Positions 22,901 through 35,371 of a stretch of 64,000 nt of DNA are shown here, in pieces. The notes below the pieces were generated by a model. That model saw nothing but the letters and a program-made list of their open reading frames with translations, was not told the DNA's origin and did no database searches. How positions within the stretch are numbered: position 1 is the first letter of the stretch; every line of letters begins with the position of its first letter. The DNA is from Meandrina meandrites (Eukaryota; Cnidaria; Anthozoa; Scleractinia; Meandrinidae): positions 15,717,022 to 15,781,021 of the forward strand of contig OY855913.1 of the NCBI GenBank assembly GCA_963693305.1, read 5' to 3'. A program made the translations under genes and the position numbers.

Positions 22901-25900
22901 TGTTCAGTGTGCTGATAGGTTGTCTGACATTTCTTCCCGATAGTGACTAAATCCTTTACTGAAAGGATCTCTTTTTTTGGTTTCTTTTCACAAGGCACAG
23001 CCGAAACAACAAAGCACAATATCGCAAATTATGCAAATATGCTTCCCTTTGAAGTCGCTAGGCTTAGGCTTCTATTGTATTCGCGTGTAAGCGTGCGTGG
23101 GAGGAATGCTCGATAGCCAACCAACGTGAGAAATTTCTCTGTGTTGTTCTATTCTATTCTATTTAACAGTTATTCCACGAGCGCTCGTTGGATATGAGAT
23201 GGTAGATAGCAAACGAGGCGCCTTGCACCTAGTTGGCTATAACGATCTCATATCCAAGAAGCGCGAGTGGAATAATTGTTTTATTAAAAAATGCCCAAAA
23301 GAATTGCAATATTTGAGCTCCCCAGCTGTTTTCGCTGACGCGTATCAGCTACAAAATTTGTGGTCAATGGTATATGAGCTCATATACCATTGCCTGTTAG
23401 TCAATCAAAACGCAGGAATTGCAATATACTATCAGGCGAGTGTCAAAACTGTCGGGCGAGTACAGATCACCGATCACTCGCCCGGTTAGGCGACTACGAT
23501 TTTCAGCTCCAGAATATATTATTCAAAATAAGCTTTCTTTCCACTTGATAATTTACACTGTCCACAGCAATATTTACCATTTTGAAATCTCCCACAAACC
23601 TGGAGCTTTGTCGCAATCACAAACATACAAAAATAGCTTTTCTTGGTAATCGTTAAGTGTTGAAGAGACACTGTATATTTAATAACTCACTTAGTGTTAG
23701 AATCCTAGGGTGTCTAAACTACTATCCACTAACAAGAAAATACCGCTCATGATAACAGCAACCTCGTTCCCAGGGTCTCTCTCTCCCCGCCCCCAAGAGC
23801 GAGAGAAGAGGTTGATGATAACAGTAGGTCAACAACGGTCCGTGAATCTTGCGAATACGAAAAGACAAGGGCACAGAAATGTCTATCGAAGTGGCAATTG
23901 ACCGCCTATCGTTGCGAAATGAAGAAAAAGCTAGACACAGATGATGAGGGGATGATATCGGATTATGAGTCAGAGCCTGTCCGAAGAATATGACTGAGTT
24001 GAAATACCTTTAAAATGAACTGTTTTTACTCGACGGAAACCTTGTAAACTTCATTCAACTAGCTTAACTAAGGAACAGTGTCAAACGCGATTAAAAATTA
24101 AAGTTGGATATTTGATGTTCGTAGGTGGAGGGGGGCAGGGTAATATTATCTGTTTTTCTGTGTTTTGCAGCTCGAAGGTCACTCGCCCAAATGGCGAGCG
24201 CTCCGAAATTTTAGTTTCCAACCCTTTAAAACATTGCTAGTTTTTAATAATCTATTCTATTCTATTCTATTCTATTCTATTCTATTCTAAAAGAATTAGA
24301 ATAAAGTAACATTTTTGTAGCTTAAATTTGCCCTTTAACAATAATATATTTGTTGTGATTTGAGACCGTTTAAGTTTATTTTGGTTGTTTGATTTGAAAA
24401 TACTAAACCAAACATAAATTTTCAAAATCCACGACATATTTATGCTTGTTTAGCGCGTTCTTTGAAGCTGCAGATACGACTATTCTAAGACCAAAAAAAA
24501 TTCAGCTCAACGATTAAAGAAAGTTGGGCCAAAAAAAATCATACCCGAGTACAGCACAGGCGATGGAAGTCTCTCTAGCTAACTAGCCTTATTAATGCTA
24601 CTAGGGGGATTTAAATATTGTTATTAATATTTGTTTATTTATCGTTAGGCCATGGGCACGCCGCTTACCAAATGAGATGGTGCACCATTTCTGATAAAGA
24701 GCAAACTAAATGCAATGATTTCAAAACTGAGTTGGAAAAACTGGCGAATGATTCTACACCTGGTTGCGTGCAGGCCGCCAATGCTATTGAGTGCATGAAA
24801 AAAATCAAAAGTGGAGACGCTGATCTGATAACCCTGGACGGCGGAGAAATATATACCGCAGGTAATGCTCCAAAAATATTGTATGAAATAAGTACCTAAT
24901 GTTTCTAGTAGAGACTACATTGAAAAACGTCTTGACTTCAATGGATATTTACCCCCCCCCCCCCCCCCCAAATAAAATCGATAAACGTGATTTCCCCAGT
25001 ACGCAATTAAGAGAAACTTAAAGCTTTAAGCTTAAAGAAAAGTTGGGGGGGGGGGGGGGGGGATTTTCCAGCTGTATCGGTTTGGTCTGGAAAAAGGTCT
25101 TTACCGTGTTTCTGTAGTGCTGACGATAAGCTTTCAGCTGAAAGGGGAACCCCTCATATTTCCATTAGAAAGGTGTCCTCGCAATAAATTACACGAGCGT
25201 ACACGGATAATCACGCAACGCGTCCTTCCACCACCAGCTTACCGAGTGTTGCGTGACATAAGAAATAACTGCATGGAAGGTGAGTGGCCTAATGTGAAGT
25301 TATCTTTCAGGTAAAGATTATGGTATGGTTCCCGTGGTCGCTGAAGAGTATGGCTACGGCTCCTTTTACTATGCTGTAGCAGTTGTAAAGAACAGTAACA
25401 GTGATATTAATATCAAAAAACTGAAAGGCAAGAAGACATGTCACACTGGAGCTGGCAAGACCTCAGGTTGGGTTGTTCCGATCGGGACCCTGTTATCCAA
25501 GGGATACATGGACCAAGATTCTAGCTGTAATCCGTACATATCAGCTGGGAAATATTTTGAGAAAAGCTGCGTACCGAGTAAGTAATCAGAGTGAACTTTC
25601 GCACTTAGTTTCACGTTCTTCTTATTTTCAAGTCTAATTCATTCATAAGACATGTTACCATAAATGCTGGCTATAAGCCCTGGGCTTATCATGCTTATAC
25701 AACTTTAAAAGGGGTTTTCGGGGTTGACTTATAATCTGGGGGAGGTGGGGGAGGGGGGGTGCATTTAAGCGGCATAAAAACCGTTTGGGATTAGCTTACA
25801 AGAAACGACCTTAAAAGCTCCCATTCTCACCTCATAGAGGCTACCCTTGATTTGGTATCTTCGCAAATCTTCGTCGAATTCTTTCGATATAAGTGTTATT

Positions 25901-26453
25901 TGCAAGCTGCCTTAAATTAATGCCTGTGTTGTTATTTTGTTATTGGTTACAACAGATGTCAAACTGCCGTCGATCGATAAAACGGGAAAGAACCCCAGCA
26001 ACTTGTGCGAGTTGTGCCCGGACGAATGCCAGAAAGCGGGAAACTACTCTGGTTATAGTGGAGCCTTCAAATGCATGAACGATGATGTCGGCGTGGTGGC
26101 GTTTGTTAAACATACAACTGTAGTGGAAAATGTTGAACAGGCTCAAACTTCAAACTATCAATACCTGTGTAAAGATGGAAAACGAGGTGGTACGTATTAA
26201 ATTTTCAAAGCACGCAGTGTAAAACTACTAGGGTTGACCGTCCAAGGACGCTTTTCCTTTCAAAGTGGAAAGACACCCTGGGGACAAGGTTAATCTTAGT
26301 AAACTATTGTGAGGTCTTCTTCGATTTGAAGGCAATTTTGATGAACATCGTGACATTTACGGAGTAAAAAGGAAAAGAGTACAATACGAAACAACTGTTG
26401 TAAAGCAAAATGCGAAACAGCTTCTAAACTGACCGATTGCTTGCTTGCTTGCT

Positions 26454-26505
<52 letters not shown>

Positions 26506-27660
26506 GAAACGTGCAGCACAAACGTATAACGGTAGAATAACATTACATTACTAGAAAGGTCTAGAAACCCAGCTCAGAGAGATAGTGGAAAAAATACAAT
26601 GTTCAACTAAAGCGCCTTTTGAACTGAATGGATTGAATTATTCTACAATAACCCATTGACACCTGAACCGGCCTAAACCGGCCGTAAAGGATCCGGGCAT
26701 TTGTCCCGCTTGTGACATCATCAACTTTTACCCAGAAAGGCAAAACATATGCTCAAATTGTGAAGCAGAACAAGACCTGTCCAACGATACCTTAACCAGC
26801 ATGATTAGATTGATGGAGCTTGAAATATGCACCAAAACGCTTCAAAATCTTAGTGAAAAACTCAGAGGAAAATTTCCCCTTTCTACCCTTTGCTTGTCCA
26901 TGGTAAGTAGTTCTTGCCTCGTTTGTGCTTTCTCGGAAATTCTTCTACTGGAAAGAAGCCTGGTAGAAGGCCAAGAACTGCAGCAAAAAGAAAGGAAGAA
27001 GAGAAAAAGGAAAAGCGAAAAAAATAATAAAAAACGAAAAGCCTAAACTTTGACTTTTGCGCATGCACGAGCAAAAAAGTTGTCAAACATGATTCTTGTG
27101 AAAAACAAGGATGTATTTTGCGTCTCAAGGGCCGTTTTGAATGATTTGGAGCTATTTTAGCTTATAATAGACCTCAAAATGTCAAAAAGGTCTAAAAATG
27201 CGTTTTTTGGGGGAAAAGGTCTAGGAGTCAATGGGTTAAACTCTATGTTCTTTTTTTAGATATTGGACAACATCTCAACTGCAACCTGGCTAAAGTTCCA
27301 TCTCACGCTGTAATGACTAGCGCTGGAAACAACAACAGGGCCAAATACGTCAGTGTCCTGTTACAAGCCTCAACCATGTACGGTAACTATTCATCAGGCA
27401 GCTTTGCATTGTTTAACTCCTCAAGGTATGATGGGAAAGATCTCTTGTTCAAGGACTCCGCCATCAAGCTCGTCGATGAAAGTGATAAGACCTACGAGAC
27501 ATGGCTTGGTGACGACTACATAGCTGACCTGGAAGCCTTGAATGAATGTCCGACCACCATTACCGCCTCCACTAGTAAAGGCAAAGATAACAAGCCTTAT
27601 TTTCTTGCTTCTGTCGTGTTTTCGCTTGTAGCTCTGGTTCTGTCCGGAATTGCCGAATGA
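19943..27660 (+). CDS. Single-lobe transferrin with GPI-signal-like tail, copy 2 (five exons)
   Basis: Exons: 19943-19988, 24649-24861, 25311-25577, 25956-26189 and 27260-27660, all with GT-AG phase 1 introns, giving 386 residues. The signal peptide (about 1-20) ends near GHGHA. Iron ligands by alignment to human transferrin are D79, Y106, Y209 and H269. The threonine of the anion site is kept (T132) but its arginine is lysine (K136). The dilysine pair is K227 and K318. The lobe closes with C350, then a short Ser/Thr/Lys linker and a hydrophobic tail (367-385) ending four residues after S382. That tail is compatible with a GPI-attachment signal (inference). One lobe only: the usual animal family length is about twice this. 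Copy 1 on the opposite strand is its paralogue. The intron before exon 5 holds a piggyBac-like element absent from copy 1. Confidence 0.92.
21010..21365. mobile_element. MITE rich in CCGGTTATAAGCCC motifs, with poly-G tract (right arm)
   Basis: Mirror of 12690-12975 but with an additional left portion (GGTTATAAGCCCTGGGCTTA near 21043). It lies in intron 1 of transferrin copy 2. The rest of that intron (19989-24648) contains fold-back MITEs and a TTCTA array, with no recognised gene. Confidence 0.5.
23170..23275. mobile_element. Fold-back MITE, TTATTCCACGAGCGC ends
   Basis: The ends TTATTCCACGAGCGC and GCGCGAGTGGAATAA pair, with further pairing of GATATGAGAT and ATCTCATATC. It lies in intron 1 of transferrin copy 2 and was not seen in the left arm. 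Confidence 0.6.
23366..23391. repeat. Perfect 26-bp palindrome
   Basis: AATGGTATATGAG is followed directly by its reverse complement. It is the apex of a fold-back repeat. The mirror copy near 11209-11234 has one mismatch. Confidence 0.9.
26454..26505. repeat. (GATT)n microsatellite
   Basis: Mirror of the AATC array at 7353-7422, shorter in this arm. It lies in intron 4 of transferrin copy 2. Confidence 0.95.
26652..27235 (+). mobile_element. piggyBac-like TTAA element in intron 4 of transferrin copy 2
   Basis: The ends are CCCATTGAC and GTCAATGGG. They are flanked by ATAA (26648-26651, one base from TTAA) and TTAA (27236-27239). The opposite arm has a single TTAA at 6945-6948 between the same flanks, so the insertion is 584 bp and recent relative to the duplication. 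CCC ends with a TTAA duplication fit piggyBac-type transposition (family knowledge). It keeps a coding remnant at 26660-27046. Confidence 0.8.
26660..27046 (+). pseudogene. Coding remnant with CxxC pairs and basic tail in the piggyBac-like element
   Basis: A frame open for 128 codons, whose first ATG is only at 26801. The N-terminal part has CPAC and CSNC about 20 residues apart, which suggests a small zinc ribbon. It ends in a strongly basic Lys/Arg tail. It may be the C-terminal end of a transposase, but no family is recognised. Confidence 0.35.
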
Positions 27661-27802
27661 AAACCGGCGCTCTTTCTTCAATCATGTCACTGGTGAATTA
27701 CCCCAAAAGTTGTAAATTCGTTAGTTTTTGTTATTTGTCGTTGTTGTTTCCTTTGCTTAAAAGACTCAGTTACATACACTTAAGCTTAGACAAGTAATTT
27801 TA

Positions 27803-28285
27803 TTGTTTCATTCGAAAAAGAATAAACAAATTGAAGTTTGTATCGGACAGCAAAGCAAGTTTATAGTGTTATTTTTAGAAGAAAATGTAGTTTTCTTTGT
27901 CTCATTCGAAAAAGAATAAACAAAGTTAATAAGTTTATCTCGAGTGGTAAAGCAAGCAAGTGTTACTTCTAAAAGAAAAATTTAGTTTTCTTTGTTTCAT
28001 TCGAAAAAGAATAAACAAAGTTAAGTTTATCTCGAGTGGTAGTTTTTCTGTTTCATTCGAAAACGAATAAACAGAGTCAAATTTATCTCGAGTGGAAAAG
28101 CAAGTAAGTGTTATTTTTGAAAAAAAATGTAGTTTTCTTTGTTTCATTCGAAAAAGAATAAACTGAGTTAAGTTTATCTCGAGTGGTAAAGTAAGTGAGT
28201 GTTATTTTTGAAAAAAAATGTAGTTTTCTTTGTTTCATTCGAAAAAGAATAAACAAAGTTGAACTCGTGTTTTTGTTATCTTTAA
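27803..28285 (+). repeat. Minisatellite downstream of transferrin copy 2
   Basis: Six units carry CATTCGAAAAAGAATAAAC palindromes and AATAAA hexamers. Spacing is about 90 bp except for one shortened unit near 28057. Mirror of 5838-6345. Confidence 0.85.
27821..27826 (+). promoter_or_regulatory. Likely polyadenylation signal of transferrin copy 2
   Basis: First AATAAA after the stop codon, about 160 bp downstream. Further AATAAA copies recur in each following minisatellite unit. Confidence 0.45.
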
Positions 28286-28295
28286 TCATCTTTTG

Positions 28296-28506
28296 ACTGA
28301 CCCAGGTAAAGTCTGTATACGAGCCTAGTGGCCCATCAGGTCGGAGCTTATCCTGGTTACCGTAGCATGAAGCGACTAGGAGTATTTCTACTTCCCCCTG
28401 GATGGGATGCTAGTCCGAACACAACGCAGTGCCCCGGCCAGGGCTCGATCCCGGACCACTTGATCCGTAGTCCCGCGCACTAACCATTAGGCCACCGCGC
28501 TTCCTA
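28296..28506 (-). mobile_element. SINE family B (right-arm partner)
   Basis: Mirror of 5604-5814. The head is near 28440-28506 on the minus strand, with TGGCCTAATGGTTAG and GGGATCGAGCCC. Confidence 0.75.
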
Positions 28507-29483
28507 GAATTGACAAACTGCCCTTTAATCAGCTTAGCCTGTCCTAAGCTCAAAGACTGTGATTGTCTTTCTTGACGCAAACATATTCAAGCGCAAGCAT
28601 AAAGGTTCGTAAGGACAAAGAGAAACTGCCTTTCGCTGACAAGACCACGAGCGTGAAACCTTCAAAGTGTTTCCTATCCATAGAATTCTTGCCTAAGCAT
28701 ACTAAGTGTTAGATGGGGTAATTTTTACTCGTTTGTTCGTCTAGACCATGATAATACGATCCATTTTTTCTTTTCTTTGCAAATGAAACGCTCTTTGCAT
28801 TCGTGCTGCTTGTTCTTGTTCCCATCAGATCCAGTTAAAATCCAATCTACAACTCTAATGTACTCTAGAAACGAGGACTGGAGTTGTTATAGCCGGCATT
28901 TAAATCTCTCGGTTAGAACTCGTACGCGTCCGTCATACAGTAGAGGGAGTTAAAGTTATCGTTGACTTCGAAGCTGAGACAGAAGTCCCATGCTAAGTAT
29001 GTGTCAAAAGCGAAGAAAGCTAGCCATGTAAAAAGCTTATTCACTTGCGTTAAATTAAATTCGCCACGGCTACAAGTGGAAAGAAGATTTGTGACAAACG
29101 GATGAGATCCTCAGCGTTGCAAGTATAACTCGACCCCATGGTGGACCCGGAAAGCTACCAGCCTTCTGGGATTCTGAGCTATTCTGGGAAGATAAAATGT
29201 ATCTGCTCATTGCACGTAAGGGCGAGAATAGTCCAATGTGTGATATTTGACTAGAATCTAGTCAATAACACAACCGTAGTTTTCATCGAAACCTGTTACT
29301 TCCTTGTGACTATCTAATAACCGTACATTACACCGAAACTTCTTCCTTCAGTTCCCTTGACAATCTATCAGCTTAGCCGTGTGGTAGAAGCTCTGTTCCG
29401 TGAGAAGAACAAACCACCGACACCTTACCCATGTGACGAAGGCTGCGGAAGGGCTGTAGTAAATTCAGTTTTTTTCATGCCAC
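28507..29483. other. Gene-free stretch of right arm
   Basis: Mirror of 4633-5603. No gene is recognised. Open frames seen in the left partner are interrupted here. Confidence 0.6.
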
Positions 29484-30667
29484 TTAAGAGGGAGTCTCCC
29501 TAATTTTCGACTGGTCGGTTCCGGATCGAAAAATCAAATCGCCTGATTTTTTGTGAGGTGAAAGGCCTTCATGCCAAAGTAACAAAACCACAATCTTTTT
29601 GGTTCTTGGCTTAAGGTTTTTTCCGCTAGAGCTAAAAATAATTTTGACCGAATTTTGCTCGCGCGCGACCGAAAATCAAGACGATTGTTTACCTTTTTTA
29701 AGCGATCGGTGCAAAGCAAGGACAAACTGTACCGCCATAATTTTTACAGAGCAAGAAAGATCTACTTCCATTTTATGAGCTGTAGGAGTTTCAAGTAATT
29801 TGAAGTTAATCTATTGGCATTCTATGATATTACTCACCGCTACGTTAGGAGGCTCGAGGGACAACCCGAAAATTGGTCATTTTGTGGACCTCTTTTCTCA
29901 GCTGGCGGATAAAATCAAAACATGGCAGTTACATCAATGTAAAGTCTTAACCTTCTCCTACAGGAATATGTAAAAAAATATTGTCTATGACGCCTTTCCT
30001 GTAAATATCGAGGGGATAATTTTTCCTATTTTTGAGAAATTATAAAAAACAACACCAAATCGCTAATTGTTTAAAATTTGAATACCTTGGACCAATACCG
30101 GTCTTACATCAAGAAAACTAAAGAAAAGTAAACTAAAACATTAGGGAATAGAAATAAAAAGCCATATTCAATAGTGTTTTCAATTTTTAGTTCGCCGTTT
30201 CATTTTATTGGGAGGAGAGTGATCATCGGCTCATTAAATATTCACCGAACAGTGAAATTCGATCCAAACCAGAACTGTCAAATTTCATATCGCACTGGCC
30301 ATCTTAATTTCATTGAATCTCGTTTCAAATCACATTTGTACACAAAACAAATATCCTGTGTTTAAGTTTAACAAAACAAATATCCTGTGTTTAAGTTTAA
30401 GCCAAATCTGAGCTTTGAATACGCACTTAGAATACAAACGGAGTTCACTCACGATTTACTCGACCACTGTCAACACTGAATCGAAATTCATTTTCTCTGA
30501 TTGTTGGACTATAAATTGACTTAGTTTACCTGAGTTCCAAAAGGCTTTTCCCCTTTTTCTTTTGACTTTTTCTGTTGGTGATGCATTTAAATGACCGGTG
30601 CAATTAGGAGCTTTGATTCAATCAACGAGCTGCCAGTCCGGTTCTGGCCCTATCTGTCACGCAACGC

Positions 30668-32847
30668 TAAGGGGTGAAACAAGACCACTCTTGCAATTGA
30701 AGCTCATTGAGAATATCAGTTTTCATCATCGTTTAAAATGTTGCCTCGAATCCCTAGAACATAGCTGTCTAGAAAACACTAATTTTTGCTTGTTTGATTT
30801 GTAATTATTTGGTGTAGTCAGAGCTATTAAAGTACATGCGGAAATTTGGATGTAGTGTGCATTTTGGAACAAGGATTGCATATTATAAGGGACAAATATA
30901 AAGAGGGTATAGAAAGTTTGAGAAGTCTGAAGTGGTGGAGTGTGCTTGTAGTGTACTATGTTGCAAGTTTTGTGAGATAGATATTCAACACTTTTTTGGG
31001 TTTAATTCAGAATAGCCAGCCATATTTGCAAGAGATGAAAATGTTGCTTATACAGTCGATCTTATAATAAGGTTATCCAATCAAAGGCCCTTTGGGCTGT
31101 CTCGTGTCAGTCAAAAAGAGATTAAAATATACTTTACTAAATAGTTATTATAAAAGTAAATGTTTTGCTAAACCGCAAAAAGCTTGTATGTTATTTACGC
31201 TTGCAATATTTACAGGAAGTTCATTAAAGACTTTCGCGCCACTAGAAAAATAGGTGTTCTTAGAAAATTTACCATATCCGGGGATAGGGAAAGCAGAGAC
31301 GGGGGAACATTTTGCTGGGATAATATTTAGTCTTCTTTTTCCATACGCGGGAAAACAAAATAACGGAACACATATTATTTGTGATTTTTACCAAAAAACG
31401 TCCGTCCTCTCTATTTCCGACGCAAACTGAACGCAAGAGGAATTGAGCGTTACTCGAAGCACTCGTCCCCCACGTCACCTCCTTGCGCCGACGTTTTGCG
31501 CTGTTTTCCATTTCTTTTGTTGTTTATTGCCCGTTTTTAACGATCAAAGAACAATATCAGAAAATAGAGTATTTCATACATGTTTCTTTTGACGAAAACG
31601 CTGAAAATAGAAATGCCGATACGTTTGTAACGAACGTTTAGGCAAATAGCATTCCCAAGGTAAATAACACCAAGGTAAACTCACCGCGGGAATACGTTAC
31701 CGAGGTGTTTGCGGTCACACACTGAACACTTTACGAAGGTCAATTTTTTCATACTGTTTTCGGCGCGAAATGCGAAAATGGGTAATTCGAGGGTGCTTGC
31801 TTAGCATCATCTCGCTTTTATTATTTATACTGTTTCGACAGTCCTCTACTGCTTTGTTATGTCAGTGCTTCAAACAGCGAAGAAATAGAAGGCGAAGACT
31901 CCGTTTTTATAAATCTCTTTGTTGGATTTTTCTAAACCTTGAGATGAAATCGAAATACATATAAGAAAACGCACTATAGATCTTCCTTGACTAGTGTTGT
32001 ATTTAAACGCCAAATTTCCAAAAAAATAGCATTTACTTACAAATCAGCAAGCCATCAAGCTATGATTCTAAGAAAGACCACGTTTTTGCTGCCTTGAACA
32101 CGCAAAGTTGACCTCAGGAAATCTAAACCTCACGCCATCATATTTAATTTCAAATTTCTCTGTTTATTTTATTTTGCTTATCTTTGAGGTTTGCCTCGCG
32201 ATTGGTCATTTTATCTTGGGGTACTTGGAAAACCTTCCTGTTTGCCTCGGTAACTTTCATGGGCGATTCTTTTGTTCTTTTTCACACCGCCATAAATTTA
32301 CCTTGGGGGAACATTTTGCTGAGATAATTTTTAGTCTTTTCTTTCATAAGTGGGAAATAAAAATGGTGAACAGGCCATGAAAATGACAAAACACCCGGAA
32401 AACAAAATTACAAAGCACGCGGAAAAACAAAATGACAGAGCACATATTATTTATGATTTTTACCCAAAAAACGTCCTCTCTATTTGTGAGTTTCCCGAGG
32501 TAAAGAGCCCTTTTATCATGTTAAAAGGACGATGTGTAACCGCAACTATATAAATTTGACAGACTACACTATTAACCTATTCCGTACTTGAAAGCCTACA
32601 CCGCAACACAGATCAAGCAATTTGTTCCAGTGAACTCTTGTTAATTACATTTTATGCAGTCACGAAAAAACATTCCGTAAAGATTCTCGCATCGAGACTG
32701 CATAAAAACACAAAATCCCGCTCCGGCTCTTTCTTGAAATTTCCGCTTACCGTTCCTGTTTTCAGCTCCCATCCCGGCCGAATATCACCACATCTTCTTA
32801 TCTGGGTTTCTTAGCGTGAGGTCTGTCTTTGACCTTGTTACAGTTAA
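30668..32847. other. Interior of the 11-kb element, no recognised gene
   Basis: Contains two diverged direct copies of a segment with GGGGGAACATTTTGCTG and ACATATTATTT (near 31300 and 32310). Short frames here have no recognisable motifs. Confidence 0.5.
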
Positions 32848-35229
32848 AGGGCAACTCTTGGGAAATTTACCCCGATTTTTTTATTTTTCTATAAGTTGTT
32901 TATAGCAATAGGAATCTTTAGAAGGTAAAATTTTTTAGATATCGGCCAAAATCAATTTACTACGAATTTTCTTTTACGCCAATTTGGCGGCCATTTTGAA
33001 AACGTTCGGATTTTGGTGCGTCACGTGATGCTACGTCACAGGTGTGGAAGGCAGATTTGCTTTTACTTCTGACAAGAGGAAAACACGCCAAGCTTCTCTT
33101 CATAAATGAGAATGACAAGGAGAGAAAGACCCTATGCTGTTCAATGACGTCCAAGATAAAAAAGGTAGTGCTTCAGTGCTTAAATATGAAAGGAAATAAA
33201 CTTAAAAAGAGTAAATCATGTGTTTGTGAAACGAAACAAATCCGTCAGATTGATCGGCCTTCTAAGGTCAGCAAATGTACATAGCTTTATAATACGATGC
33301 ATCCTCTCTTGCACCGTATCGTGATAACGATGCCTTTTGTATGGAGTAGATAGCAAATTCAAAAGGGTCTGCGAGTGCTGACTCCCATAATTTGTCAGAA
33401 ATCTCTTCATTTATGAGCAGGAATACTGAGCCTCTATATGTCCTATATGTAAGCGAAATCCACGTGTTCGGAAACAGACCGATATATTTTGATTCTGTTG
33501 TTGAGAAATTTGTAGCCACCCTCAGATTTCTCCTGCTGTTAATTGGCAAAATAGAAAGCAATTCCCACCAGCAAATGTAGTGTTTCTTTGAAGTATTGCC
33601 TTCGAAAGGCGCGCGTGATTTGCGTGCAGGTCAGTACTGCGCAATAAGAAGCCACTACCCCGCGCGCTAGCAGAGGCGCTCTCGCGGGATATAAAATTAT
33701 GCGAAGAAATGGGGAATCAAATATAAAACAATATCCGGATAACTAAGAGAAGAAGTGTTGCGTGAAGTACTTATTCACAGTCTGTGATTCCTTTTGAGAA
33801 ACAATTGTTGTAAATTAGGCAACCTGGGGTGTAGCATGAAACCCGGGTATGAAAGAGTGTCACGCTCTTTCCCTTCACCCTCCCTAGCCTGACCACGAAA
33901 GAGTTTCGTGTGCAGATTCGAGCAGATGTCAGTTGACGAGATAACTAAAGGATAACATGCCAAAAGTTGTAAGACACGAAGAGCGCAACGACCATTTCAA
34001 AAGCAAACCATGAATTAAAACGCAAGCAAACGCGAAAGTAATAAGGAGCCAAACACAGCACAATTTTCGATTTTCGTGGGGGTGCTTTTCGCAAAAAGAT
34101 AAGAAATTGCAAAATAAAAACATGACAACTTGATTATACCGATAAATATAAAATCACGCACTGCAGGGTCGTGTAATAGTCCCGGTGGCAGTAATCAGTT
34201 AACAAAATCATTCTACAGTTTTACGCATACAAGCATGCACGAACAACCTTGAACAAAGTTTCCTCGAGGCAGGTTGTTTCAACTACAGAAAGCGCAAACT
34301 CCCTTCTCCCAACAAAAGGAGTGAAGAGACCCAGCAGAGTTTTGTCCACATTTAACTGCAAGCCTGAGTATGTTCTAGATAAAATCTACCGCAGAATTTC
34401 GAGCATTATAGTCTAGTTTCGGTAGCTGGCATTTCGCCGGCAGAATTCTTCGTTTTCGAGCAGAATTTAGTAAAATCGGTAACACAAAGGAGACAAAGAA
34501 TTTAACTTGCGTTTCTGTATTTGCAAGCTTTCAAACGCACAAGATAGATAGTGTACATTAGGCTGAAGCTCAAAACCTATACTATTGTGATAACTGTGAT
34601 AAACATGAGCAAAAATATTTGAAGACCGAATATAAACAACAAAATGCAGCAAACAGTTTGATTGTATAAAAGCATGTTTAATTAAGCTTCTCACGTACAT
34701 GCAAATAACAACAAGGCTTTTCAGGTTTGACTTAGCTCACAAACAACTGGCCGAGGTAATAGAGAAAGAAACTGTATATTTAGGACTTCAATTCACTCAC
34801 CATTCGTCGCCGTGGGCGGTGAGGAGGTTCGATATTTTACTCCCTTTCTCTGTCTCGCTGTTTTTCCCTGGAGGCTCAAAACGCCAGGGCTGAAATACCA
34901 TAGAAGGTTCTTAATCATCCCCTGACATATCCCCTCCTATAGCTCTCTAAAAATCAGTGGAGTCGCTAGCAGAAGTTGAGCTCTCACTGCAAGAATTTGA
35001 GTCAGCCATGTTCGTGACTTGTTGCGGTTCCACTCCTGTGACGTATCACATCTCGTGATCATAATCGAAGCATTCATGGCGAAATGTCACAAAAGCGGTA
35101 AAATACGAAGTTTTACGTTAAAATTAACCGGTAAAAAAGCTTCTGAATTCAAATTTTTGCTTCCTGTGTAATTTTGGAAACATTCGGAAGCTTTTACTGA
35201 AATATAGTTTTCTAGCCAAGAGTTGCCCT
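32848..35229 (-). mobile_element. Nested TTAA element with AGGGCAACTCTTGG ends
   Basis: The 2382-bp element has 14-bp perfect ends AGGGCAACTCTTGG and CCAAGAGTTGCCCT. TTAA lies at 32844-32847 and 35230-35233. Minus-strand exon-like pieces lie near 34947-35009 (MADSNSCSESSTSASDS) and 34800-34910, with frames at 33268-33561 and 32960-33154. They suggest a decayed minus-strand gene of unknown family. Confidence 0.65.
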
Positions 35230-35371
35230 TTAATATAACTTTTGAGATGTTTGTAAGATAAGTCAAGCTTAAGGCTTTTTTTAGCCCCCTAATGCAGCCG
35301 ACTTAAAATGATTTTATCTCAGCGTACTGATAAGCATTTCTCGATGATCACCAATTCTACTGGGAAGAAGC

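Noticed and set aside
27935..28289. Minus frames of about 70 residues in the minisatellite
   Set aside because: They are repetitive translations of the 90-bp unit.
29534..29725. 63-residue frame found identically at 40262-40453
   Set aside because: Conserved only because it lies in the 1.2-kb inverted repeats. It has no start context or domain, and it is useful only as evidence of TIR identity.
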